Part shown: in pieces, positions 1 to 12,700 of the stretch
Position numbering within the stretch: position 1 is the first letter of the stretch
Layout: the number at the start of each line of letters is the position of its first letter
Source of the DNA: Marthasterias glacialis
Lineage: Eukaryota > Echinodermata > Asteroidea > Forcipulatida > Asteriidae
Length of the DNA stretch: 64,000 nt
Direction: 5' to 3'
Assembly: GCA_911728455.2 (NCBI GenBank)
Contig: OU452219.1
Location: forward strand, 14,164,397-14,228,396
Translations under genes and position numbers: made by a program
The notes under the pieces: generated by a model
Seen by the model: the letters and a program-made list of their open reading frames with translations, nothing else
The model's database searches: none
What the model was told of the DNA's origin: nothing

Positions 1-337
1 GTCACTGTTTCTCTAAATTTAACGGCATTTCAGAAAGAACATCTTGATTATATTTTACTGTCTTTTTATCTGCGTGAGCTTTGAGTTGGAACTTTCTTTT
101 GCTGTATTCCTTGCATATAGGACCTAATTAAGTGCTATATGAATACTCTTATTCTCTTCTATTTGAGGAGCAAATAAACCCAGTTTTGGCAGGTAAACCC
201 TGGTCTTGGCATCGAGTATCACATTTGTCTAGAATGCAGAATGTCTCAAGATTGATTCCCATCTGAAGTACCTGTGATTCTACAGGACTTGAAAAGCACC
301 AAATATACAGTCCTCTGCTGGCAAACAAAATTTACAG

Positions 338-343
338 TTTATT
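338..343 (-). promoter_or_regulatory. Candidate polyadenylation signal of PHF10
   Basis: TTTATT on the plus strand reads AATAAA on the minus strand, about 140 nt after the PHF10 stop. This would give a short 3' UTR. Positions 1-337 show no other gene. Confidence 0.5.
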
Positions 344-484
344 GTCCCCCCCAAAAGAATTCCTTACATCAGTCAGTTTTCCTTATGTTTAATGTCCAAA
401 TGGCAAGATAACTTGACATTGGGTCCCAGTCTCAGCGTCAAGTCCCACAGCGGTAGACAATCCACCTCCCTGTCTCTCCTGTAA

Positions 485-759
485 TCACTTCTTCTTGACT
501 TTCTTTGGGGTTGGGGTTGACGTCCTCTTCTTCTTACCCCCAGGAGTAGACTGATTATTCCCTGCCCCCGGCGTCCCAGATTTCCTGCCCCTTTTCTTGG
601 TAGTGGATGATGCCTCGACGACCGGAGTTGATGATCTGTCCACCGGGGCTGACTCCTCTGGGGTCGGGGTTGGTGCACTGGGTGGGGGACTGGGTACGTG
701 GGGCGCAAGTGCAGCCGGGGTGTCGTCTGTCGTTTGACAACTTTCACAGGCCCACAGCC
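485..759 (-). CDS. PHF10: PHF10 exon 13: end of PHD2 and basic C-terminal tail
   Basis: Acceptor TATCCAG before 759; stop TGA at 487-485. It encodes LWACESC (last two zinc ligands), a Pro/Thr-rich stretch, then [11 protein letters not shown] and a terminal KKVKKK, likely nuclear-localising and DNA-contacting. Confidence 0.93.
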
Positions 760-3700
760 CTGGATAATTACAAGCAAGCAATTTTATGGTACTTGGTTAA
801 CATTGACTCCATTGACTCCATTCCGTTCCATTGGAGACTTTTGAACGCTAGGTGGCAGCAGACTTACCAGGTAGCATTCCATTGTTTACCTTGTTCTGAG
901 CAAGCACACATTTCCCAGAACATTGGATTCACCTGGTAAGTCTGCTGCCACCTAGTGTCTCCAACAGTCTCCCATTTGTGATGTTTTAAGCAATAGTGTT
1001 CTCTTTTTTTTATACATGAGAAAGCTTTTTCACAAACCATTTTGTTTTTAGAAAATAACCTTTTTCTGAATTCCACAGTACTGTGTACAAACAATCTGAA
1101 GACATTCTAGAAATGACAAAGTTACTAGTTAACTCACCAGTTGGAACGTTAACTTGACCGAGTACAACTGACTAAGTTACTGCTTAACTCACCGGTTGGA
1201 ATGTCCTGCAGTCCAACACAGAAGGTATGGTAGCCTCGATCACACATGTCACAAAACATCATCTTGTCCTGAATAATCAACCAACCAAATACAGTATTTA
1301 AAACCAGCAAGACCATACGTCTTGCACAGTGGAAATGTATAATCAAGGGATATTTGTGATTTACCATACCATCTTTTGAGGGTATCAATGAATCCCAAAT
1401 TGATGAAACTGACACTGATCTGGGCTTTACTGGATTTGGAAGAGCGTCTCTTTGTGGTAAAGCTTAAAACTCTCAGTTTACTGGAAGCTGAATACAGCTA
1501 AAATGTCGTTCAGTGTTTCAAAATATACACAACCTAATACTAGATATTTTTTTTCATGAGGGCAATCAGAGCATACTGATTGATACATTGAGTATTCACA
1601 CCACTGTTTCTTTTTGTATCCACCACGTTTCTGACGAATCAGAATGCATACTGTACTGTACAAGGAATTTGTTTATTATATATAAAAAGATGTGTATTGA
1701 GTTTAAAGCAGATTCATGGTTTTGTACTTTACCTCGTGAGTAGGATCTCCACAGTGGAAGCAAGTCTTGCATTCCATACATTGCCACGGGTACGTCTGTA
1801 TGACCTCTACCATAGATTCATTCATATCCAGACAAGATGGATGACCTAATGACGTACAAACACACAAGATGTTATGTCATTATAGCACACAACAGGAAGG
1901 AATCTATGGCCCAAAGACAGTGATTCAAAAGTATGTGTTATTTAACTCAAGAGTGGAGTATTGATGGCCAAGTAGACTCGTTACATATTAAACCTATTGA
2001 CTTCTAAAATGGTGAGCGTGGCACATCGCCGCGTGTGACCTGCACGCAAGGGGTCAAGAGCCACATTTCCAAAAGTGATGGAGTAACCTGGTAAGTCTGC
2101 GGCCAACTAGAGTCCGCCAAAAGTCTCCAATTGTCACTGAACCTCTAGCTGGGATAACTTACCACTGTTGTCACACTGTGAGCAGTGAATCATCTTCTCA
2201 TGCATCCCCATCTTATTCTGAGAGCTGTCCTTCAGACATAAACCACAGATGGCATCCGGAATGTCTTTAGGCTGTGGATCATAAACAGTTAACAACAGGA
2301 ACAAACAGTAAGTCAACATGAAATGCAACACGCTTTTATTTTAATTCAGCAAAAGCGAACAAACAGTAAGTCAATATATAATGCAACACCCTTTTTTTTA
2401 ATTCAGCAATAGGTCTCTCCTTTACAATGTCTCGGCCGCGAGTTTTGTCAACCGAAAAGTACGAGTGGCCTTCACTGCAAAAAGTACAACAGCTTATTAT
2501 TCAATTGACCAATAAAAGGAAACGTTTTTGCCAAGCCAGTTTGCACAATTTGTGATAGTCAAGGCCTGCCATATAAAATGGTGGTCAATGTCTGTATACA
2601 AAAGAAAGGTCTATAGGAACAAATAGTAGGTCAATATACAATGTAACACCTTTCTTTTTCAAATCACGTGTCTTCTTTAAATAGTTTGTGCATGCAGTTG
2701 TGGAGTAAACAATTTAAAAATTGCATACAGCACATATAAAAATTGACACTAACACTAGCAGGGACTTCCCATGCACAGGCTGGTAACACATGAATTTCAC
2801 AAAAAAAGGCAAACAGAATGTCTTGTTATTCCCAATGAAAGATTGCTCCAAAAAAAAAAAATCAACAAACTCATCAAATTAGCACTTTAAATTCTCACGA
2901 TTTTGCAACAGGACATCTCAATTGAAAGATATTAAACATTCTATGAAAAAAAAGAACATGCCATGAACATCATTTTTAAGCTTTGAACACTTTGGACCCT
3001 GTCCTTGATTCCACGTAGCTCTTAAAAAAATGAAAAAAATATAAGAAGTTTCAGACAGGACGCTATCCTATCAAAGACAGAGCTGTGGCCAATATAACCA
3101 AAAAAGAACACTTCTCCAGGCCATGCCCCAACTTTTTTTCTTGACTAGTCTGCTGGGCTAGGCCAGCTGTATGTTTATTGAAGCCATGTCATAGAGGATC
3201 TTGTCCCCTGGTGTGTGTGTGTGTGTGTCCCCCATACGGTAAATTAACATGGGCTGATGAAAATTGAGTCAAAAGAGGGCGCTATCAGATAAAATTTCGA
3301 CACAATTAGCCTTATGGGGGAACGGAATCTTGGGGGGGGGGGGGGGACAGAATCTCCTGCCACACCTGCACAAATTTGTACAAGCCCGCTAATTCAAACA
3401 TACTCACTCTAATAGAAATTTCAATTTGCCTTTCACTGATGTGTGATAAGCACTGTATACTCAGTGCTTTCCAGTCTTGTGGAAAAAGTCCACAGGCAAC
3501 TCGGGCGGGATTCGAACCCACCACTCCCGCATGACTAGAGCAGATGTCTTAACCACTAGACCACCGAGCAGGCGAAAGCACTGAGTATACAGTGCTTATC
3601 ACACATCGGTGAAAGGCAAATTGAAATTTATATTCATTCCCCCGATGCAAATATTAACATCTATCTAATACTCACTCTAACATACTTCCATCACATCATG

Positions 3701-6700
3701 AAAATCAAAAAAAGATGTCATAGGTTTTAAGTTTTTTTTTTTTTTACTGGCCCACCAGGTTGCCTAACTAAGAAGAAGCACAAGTCTGACTAGCCCGCAG
3801 CACTCTGGGCTAGTTTTTGCACACACCGGGCTAGTGTTCAAACTAATCCCTCTTCCCCACAACACTCATTTTTTGGTAATTTGGAGAAAGGAAAAAAAAC
3901 ATCATGTGGACCGTTTGATTGCCCACAAAGCACCTAAGGCCTTGTCAAAACCCTGACTTCAGGTTCGGCTCAGCCATATCCATCTTCCTGAAGCCCATGC
4001 AAAAAGTGCACAAAAGTTGCTGATGGAGCCAAGCCAAAGCCGAAGCCTTAGCTTAAGCCAGAGCCAAAGCTGTGCTTCCAAACAGCCCCCTAGAGTCACT
4101 CTCAGCTTCCTCTTGTTTGTTTGTTTATTACATTGCTTTGCGAGGGAACCAAGTATATAAGCCGATGAGCATTCTGCACTGGAAATCAAGATTTGTGAAC
4201 AGAAATTCTCTTCGGGTTGATTCTATCACAACTACCCCATTTGGGATATACTTGGAATATACTTGTACTCTGATCTGAACCTTCATCTCCCAATCAGGAT
4301 ATTGATGTTCCCCAAGCAGGAAACTCTTGGGTGACAACACAATCTGCCCTATCTCATTTGGGATATATTTCCATCCTGATTGTAAACCCCTTCTCCCAAT
4401 TAGGGTATTAACAGTCCCCAATCAGGGAACTTCTGCCCTACTACATGTATATTTGAGGACCTAGACCCATTCTTACCCGAAGTATATCATTTGGGATATA
4501 TTTCTACCCTGGTTGGAACTCTCTTTTCCCAACGGGGATACCACTGGTCCCCAATCAGAGAACTGCCTTACTACATACATGTGAGCACCTAAACCCATTC
4601 TCACCCCAAAATACCTCATTGAGGGTATATTTCTACCCCAATCAGAAACTTCTTCTCCCACTGGTCCCAAATCAGGCAACCTTTGCGTGACAACACATTA
4701 CCTGCCAAGAGTACAGTGTCATGCTCATATGAAAAATGCACACCCATTCTCCTCAGTTGTGTCAGTAGTAAGCGGAACAAAGGAACACTGAGCCCTCGTA
4801 CATAAGCGACACAGATTATAATCCCATAACCTAGATTACTCTAGTATTCTTAAATAACGTCAGTCAGTATAATCTGGGATGCCACCAGCAACCCAGATTA
4901 TACTGACTGACGTTATCTAAGAACACTAGAGTAATCTAGGTTATGGGATTTATAATCAGTGTCGCTTATGAACGAGGGTTCGGTGTTCCTTCGTTCCGCT
5001 TACTACCGACACAAACGAGGAGAATCGGGTGCAAAAATAATATCTTTAATTTCAATCATGCATTCACATGTGTAGCCCCCCCTTGATCCATCATGTTGCA
5101 TACCATCATCTGTACACAATACACAGCTTTACATAAAAGCAGATTCATGACATATTTTATATGGGAAACGGCCCGACTACTTACTAGTACATTGTGGTAC
5201 ATTAGACCATGCAGCATGTGCAAACATATCTACACTTTAACAAGTACTTTTGCTGTACTCACTTGAGCTATGTCAATCTCCACACAAGACTCCATTTCTT
5301 GTACAGCCAGTGGCTGCATGAATGCACATAGCAATTTGTATAAAACACATTGTATTTAACCCAGTGTTTAAGAATTCTTACTCAACGGCAGTAACACAAT
5401 TTGACAGACCCTCAGCAGGTTTTTTTTTTTTTTTTGTGATGACATTAATGAAGTCATTTTACAAGAATGTATTACGGTATCATGTAGTGATATGTCTCTT
5501 AACCCTCCTACTGTGTGACCATTTAATATCAGCCTTAATATATGATATCATGTGGTAAATGCATCTACAATTACACATAGTACACAGTCAACCCTCCTAC
5601 TGTCTGACCATTCAATATCAGCCACTGTGGTTTGGAATGATGGATTAACTATGCCAGCCCGTAATATATCATGTGGTAAATGCATCTCCAACTGTACACA
5701 GTACACAGTCAACCCTCCTACTGTCTGACCATTCAATATCAGCCACTATGGTTTCGAATGGTAGATAAACTATGCCAGCCTGCAATATGATGTCATGTGG
5801 TAAATGCATCTACACAGTGCACAGTCAACCCTCCTACTGTCTGACCATTTAATACCGTCCACTGTGTTTTTTGAATGATAAATAAACTATGCCAGCCTGC
5901 CTCTGCAGAGCACACACATGTACAAACACGGTTCTGTGCACAGTCGTGCCAACATAAATCCACCGTCATCGTAAGTGTATGCCACCAGTTGGAAAGAAAG
6001 TTTACTTGTGTGCAGGTTTATAATATACTTAACATTACTAAACATTCTTAGTTTACAAAGCCAGCTCAGAAATCTTGTGCTAACCCAATAAGCGGGGAAT
6101 GATGACCTTAAGCCCAGAAACCCACAATAAGCAGAGCCATGACATTGGGCCCTGAAAGTATGAGAGTGAGTCCGAGATCAAGGCTTGATTTCACCAAGAG
6201 CTAAGATTGATCTTAAGATGTGTATCCATCTTATAAAGCAAAGTGTGATGTCACAATACAAACAACTGTGGTGATACTGACATCTCGTCTTAAGATAAAT
6301 CTTAGTGCTTTGTGAAATCGAGCCATGGACGTACAATCCCGAGCTTGCTTAAATCTATCAGAGTCCATAAGATGTGGTAATTCATCAACCACATTAGTTT
6401 GAAATGACAACAATATCATTGCCATTTCAAATGCACAGAGCTGCTTAACCACTGCTTTGGTGTTTACTGTTAGTTTTCCATTTCAAAGCACCGCTATCGG
6501 TAAGAACAGGAAAAGGCATGCTAGCTTCCCGGCGCTTACTTGCAAATGAATGACGTAAGCCGGTCGCCTAATTCTTTAGCTTACCAGTGAAATACACTTA
6601 CGCTTAAGCCCAATTTTTTGCTAAACTAAGCAAACAAATTTGCTTAACATTAAGCAGCTCTATGAAATTGGTCTACGGTTGCTGTAGTTAAACAGGACTT

Positions 6701-9700
6701 GTGTTCATCAAAGAACCAGCCATTGGATCAAACATGCATTTTGGAAGTTAGCGGTTAAGACAAACTCTTTGCAATAATCTCACTCTTGAGTTGCCAATAA
6801 AGGAGTTTATTTGGACTGACCTTGTACACGGGTGGCTCCGACGCCAGACTGATATCAGCCGCTGCCGTGACCTCACTCTGGAGTTCAAGGTTGCTTTGAT
6901 TTAACTCCATAGGGATGGGGGCACCCATACTCTCTTCACTCTCACTGGAGTACTCTAACGGATCGGCCGACTGTCAAACACAAACAAACAAATGGAAGAA
7001 TGGAAGCATTTACAGACACTTTACCAATGTTGAGCTGGGGCTTTAAAGAGACAAGAGAGAGAGAGAAAGATGCACATCCCAAAAACCTACCAAGACAGTT
7101 TCATTATCGGAGAGGACCTCAGCATCAGTCTGGGGGGGTGCCAGATCAGTCTGTCGGTGTGGGGCCATTGGGCCGTACAACGACGTTGACAGCGGAAAGT
7201 ATTTCAATTCATCAGATGTATAGCTGGAGAGGAAATGAGAAGGGTAAATAGGTTAACGCGGTCTACAGCCCAAATCACTGACGCGGTAGAAATTGATGTC
7301 TCAGTGCTACAGGGTCCTTGATAGCAATTTCATATCTGTATTCATCAAAAGGGTGTTCAATATAAAATTAATAATAATTTGGTTTGACCATACACCGAAG
7401 TGTGACAGGCACTGTATACTTAGTGCTTTCCAAGACTGGCGGGGAAAAGATCCTTGGGCATACTGCTCCAATGGGATTTGAACCCCTGACCCCCCGCATT
7501 CTAGACAAGATCTTAACCCCTGGACCATCGAGTGTGCTCAAAGATGAGAGGAGAGTTCAAATCCTATAATTAGCAGCAATTACTGCAAACAATTTAACAG
7601 ATGTAAGAATTGCATCGGGGATAAAAACAACAATGTGGTTTCATCCTACACCGATGTGTGATAAGAACAGTATACTCAGTGCTTTCCCCCGAGTCCTGCA
7701 GAACAAAATCCACAGGCTTACTACTTGGGTAGGATTCGACCCCTCGACCCCTGCATTCTACAGCAGATATCTTAACATCTAATCAAGCAAATTGGGGAGG
7801 GGGGAATCAAAATTAACATATAAATCTTTTTCTTAGAAAACAAAATGTTTCTTTTTGCCAAGTCACTACTTTGGATAACACTTTTGACCAATCAACTCCA
7901 TTTACCAGAAGCTTCAAAGTGTGCAAAAGGAATTTTATGAAACCCATACAAATTGTACAAAGGTCGTTATGGTATTGAGCCGATGAATTGATGTTCATGT
8001 CATTCTGTCCTTGTTCATGAAAGGCATTCTGCTTTTGGGAAGAGGGTTGGGTTTGCATCTCGGCTTGCATTTTGTTGGTGATATTTTGCTGTAGGAATAT
8101 CTAATTTTGGGATGAACACAGTTGGTAGAGCGCCCGCACATTAATCCGGAGGTCGCGGGTTCAAACCCTATTTTAGTCAGTTTGTCTGTGTTCATCCCAA
8201 AATTAAAGTAATACTGTGTTAAAGAAATTTTGTAACAATGTAAATACTGAACCTGTTGTAGTAGTTCTGGTATTGACCAGGGATGACGGCTACAGGGTAA
8301 GGTCCTAACTTTGTTGCCTCTTTGCTCAGTTTCTTCATCTTGCTAGCTGGCTTCTGGACAGTCTGCAAAGTAAAAAAAACAAACTGTGTCAAAACACCCA
8401 AAAGAGTCAAACTAGCAGGTCAGCAGGGGATCAGGCACACCACCAGAATTGTGTGTCATGGCGTGTCGTGGCCGAGCGGTCAAGCGCACTGGACTCAAGC
8501 TCTGGTGTTCTGACCAACAGAGTGTGGTTTTCAGTACTGGTCATGAAACTTGTGTCCTTAAGCAAGACACTCAACCCATTATTGCTTCAACCTTCGGATG
8601 GGGCATAAAGCCGTAGGTCTCTTGTGTTGTGTAATACATGTCAAAGAACCCAGTAACACTTATCGCTAAGAGAAGGGGTTTGCTTCGGTGTTTCTGGCAG
8701 TGGCTGCTGAATGCGCTGCAGCACCTTGTAAACCCTTATAAGGTGCTACATAAATGGGTCTCATAATTCAAAAACCTGTCTTAAAAGTAATGTAAGTGCC
8801 TTGAGTACCTAATTGTTGGTAGATACATGCGCGATATAAGACTCTGGTATTATTATCATTATGATCAGACAGAGACCAACTGTTTGGATATTGAGTTACC
8901 ATAATTATGGTGGTCGATCTCCATTAGAATGAGGAAGGATCCTAGTCAATCTCTCCAGGTAGTTTAAGGTTATGTTTGTATCTCTTGATTTTTCTTTGTG
9001 AAAACGAAGTTCTAGCCTTTTGTACATTGTTTATTAAATGAAGATGTGAATTAATCACAAATATTTGATTAATGACCACTGAACTAACAATATTTACCAA
9101 TGTCTGCATGTCAAAGTAGTAGAGTCTTTCCTCTCTCCGTTCAGCCATTAGAGCAGCATTATAATCAGCTGCCTGCCTCACTGCCTTCTTGATGTACTCT
9201 TGGACTTTGCTGGAGTCCACCGTTGGCTGAAAAGTAAATCAAATATCAACCAAAATAATGAACCTGGGCTCGACGTCATAAAACACCTAGATTCATCTTG
9301 AGACATTGTAAGATGTGTTGTCAATGTCGACATAGTGATTTCGCATCGTGACCTCACATTGTCTACCCTACGCAGGGCTCACAACAGACCGATCCATAAA
9401 GCCCTGTCTACCTTAGCAACTGCCTAGCAACAGCACATGGCGTGACTTTCTTGCCACGATCGCAGCGGTGGTTCGGTTGATACACCCAGACATGGTTATT
9501 GTGAACGGTATGGATTTAGTTTTGTGGGCTTTTGAGCAGTGCATTGAGTCCAAAGAACAATGCAGACAGGAACACTGTTAAACCACTTGTACACGACTGT
9601 ACAAGGACCACTGCTGTGGGATTTGCACCACCAGAAATACGAAAAAATTAAACAAAAGCTAAACAAAAGTAAGTACAGTTGTGTGTGCTGTTGTGTGTCA

Positions 9701-12700
9701 GAACAATGGCGGCGGTTTGTTAACTTTTCTAATGGATTTTTAACGCTGCTTTTTGGTTTTCTTGACTTACTGGTTCGTACTGTTTGTGTTTATTGCTGAT
9801 ATTTTGTTTCTCTTTCTCATGAAGTACCCTGGCATATTCAGCAGACTTCTCTGGGGCGTCCTTCAGCATGAGGTCGTAGACCTCATCGGCACGCAGAGCT
9901 GTCAGTCCTGATATTGGATTGACACAAATAATAAGAGCAAAGATCATTGCTTCATAAAATACAGAATTATAGAAAATTGTTAAAATACATATATTTTAAA
10001 AGTTTTTTTTTTCAACAACCTTGTGAAGGTATTAAACATTTTTTACCGTGCCTCTGCGCGACATTAATTTTTCGGAACTTTTCAGTACTTCTGGCATAAT
10101 TTGTTTTTGAGAACATCGTTGTCACAATGAAACCCTGACTAAATAGACTAAAGGCAACAAACGTTCTCATAAAATGCACCGTTTTTTTTTGTTCTCTTTC
10201 GAGAAAGTATGGAATGTTTTCACCATGATTCAACCAAACCTTGGCCATAAGCCACGCTGGAATTTCGAACTACACTCCCATATGCTGAAAAACAATGGAG
10301 ATTAGGTTCTCACACCTGGTGAATATCAGCAGTGGTATTTGAGGCATATTGAAGTATGCACCTATAGGAGGGATTTATTGAACTTTGACTATTTAATAAA
10401 AACAGTCCATAGAGCTTGATAATGGTGCAGCCATCAATATATGTCACCATCAGTATGTCCCCATAATAGCCATATTAACAATGTAAACGAAAAAGTTTCA
10501 TTCTGATATGATCTTAACTTTTTTACCTAACGTGACTTGCTCCTCCGTGACCACACCTCGCTCCCGCAGGAATTCTTTCTCCTTGATGTCCATAACTCTT
10601 CTCTCAAGATCTACATAGAAGCAACAACAAATGTAAAAAGTACAACTGTCTGCAGCCCTGCTGACAATTTCCACTTCGGTTAACCAGTTGCTGTTTGGAT
10701 TCTTCTCAGCTAGGCAGAATAAAGTTGACTTGTTGACACACACGAAAACAGTTACACAAACTTGCCATGCTTTGTAAATTGACTTACCTGGGTATTTGCG
10801 TTTGAATGATTTGACTTGGAGGAATTCACAGACTTGCTCCTGAACGAAGTACCACTCTGAACCCTTCTCCTGGGGCCACTGGTATTCAAACAGATTCTCC
10901 GCAGGAAAGACGCCAAGACTAAAATGAAATAGTATACATTTAAGAATCTAATAACAAGATGCAACATTCTCAATGAACACAAAGCAAGGGTTCAAACTGT
11001 CCAAGGCTGCTAGTTTGATGGCACTCCTACAGAACTTACTTGATTTGATAGACCAGCAAGTTTGTGCTATAAGAAAATAACAAATTCAACAAAAACCTAA
11101 TCACAAATCCTCCAAAACCAAGTCTTTTTTTGGTGTCTGATGGATTCAGTACTACAACCTACTTGTATTACTAATTGGCAAATCAATCTCCACCAGAGTC
11201 TGAATATTTGAGTGTCGACTTACTCAAAAAATAATGAAAGATTTGGGACAGTTCCTAGATGAAGCAAAACTAAATCTCACTCATTGACCTAATTTACCTG
11301 ACGTCATCACCACAATAAATCTTGGTTGCACCAATTTGGAAGTCAGTTTCCATGTGTGTTATAAACTGTCTAGTGCACTTTAAAGGCGACGTGTGCACAT
11401 TTACAAGCTTACCGTATCTTTACTTACAATTTAATTCCCAAAATGGGCAGACCATGGGCAGATAGTTGCCACGTCTGACGTCACTGCGAGGGGTCAATTC
11501 TTCCCACCCACACCATCTGTACAGATTAACCTTTAACAATGCACACTACCCTCTCTGTCTAGTTTCACAATATCTACTTACATGAACTTCTGCTCATATG
11601 CCTCAGTCAGTACACTGTCCCTCGACATTGGCCGCTTCCTTGTTTTCTGGCTCGGACTGCTTCTTCCTGATGCGACACTGGGGCTGTCTCTACCTGTGTC
11701 TCCCTTCGTGGATGCAATGCTGGGACTATCCCTGCCAGTGTCTCCCTTCAGTGACGCCACGCTAGGACTGTCTCTGCCAGTTTCTTCACTGAGCAACTTT
11801 GCGATATCGCCATCTGTCCCAGTAACCTCACTCAGAGATGGGACACTTGGATAATCTTTTGTGGCACATTCGAGAGGGCCATCTGCCTCGGCATCCTCTG
11901 TCAATGATGTAGCATCTTCCTTCAGAGATGCCACACTTGGACTGTCTCCACCAACTTCTTCATTGAGTGACATTGTGGTCGTACCATCCGTCCCAGTAGC
12001 TTCATTCAGAGACGGGACACTTGGATAATCTTTTGTGGCGCATTCACCAGGACCATCTGTCTCAGCATCCTCCCTCAGTGATGAGGCATCTTCCTTCGGA
12101 CATACAACACTCAGATCACTTACAATTGCTTCATCTTCATCCACTGATGTGACAGTAGTATCAACAATCTTAGTATCTTCATTCAGAGAGTCAACACTTT
12201 GATCACCCATAACAGCAAGTTCATTCAGAGATGCGACATCAGAACCATCCATCTCAGCATCTTCTTTGAGCGGCGCAACTGATGGAACCTCCACTCCAGC
12301 ATCTTCATTCTCTGACCCAAGACGAGCATCCTCTTCCTCAGCATCATCGTCATCCATTGTAGGATCTGCTATGCCAGTGTCTTCTTCTACTGTCGCAGCT
12401 CTGGGACCATCTACGTCCATCACAGTTTCCTCGCTCGGTGTAGTGATGTGAGGATGCTCTTCCCCAGTTTTTTCTGGAAATGAAGCAACACTGATGCTAG
12501 AAGTTGGAGCATCTTTGTTCTCACTCCATGACGGGTTATCCATCTGAGTTTCCTCATTTGAAGGTATCACAGTTGCACCACCATCTTGAACAGTTTCACT
12601 GACAGGATCATTCTTTGATGTTACAGCGTTTTGATCCTCACTATCTGTATTCTCCTTCAGTGGTGCTACAGAGGTTCCATCTCTCACAACGCCATCTGGT

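Larger units (their letters stand above)
2272..6820. other. PHF10 intron 9 (4.5 kb)
   Basis: No coding exon is expected because flanking exons join at the conserved YK/PK. Besides the repeats listed separately it has a G run (3331-3346), a short (GT)n tract (3209-3228) and unremarkable AT-rich DNA. Confidence 0.7.
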
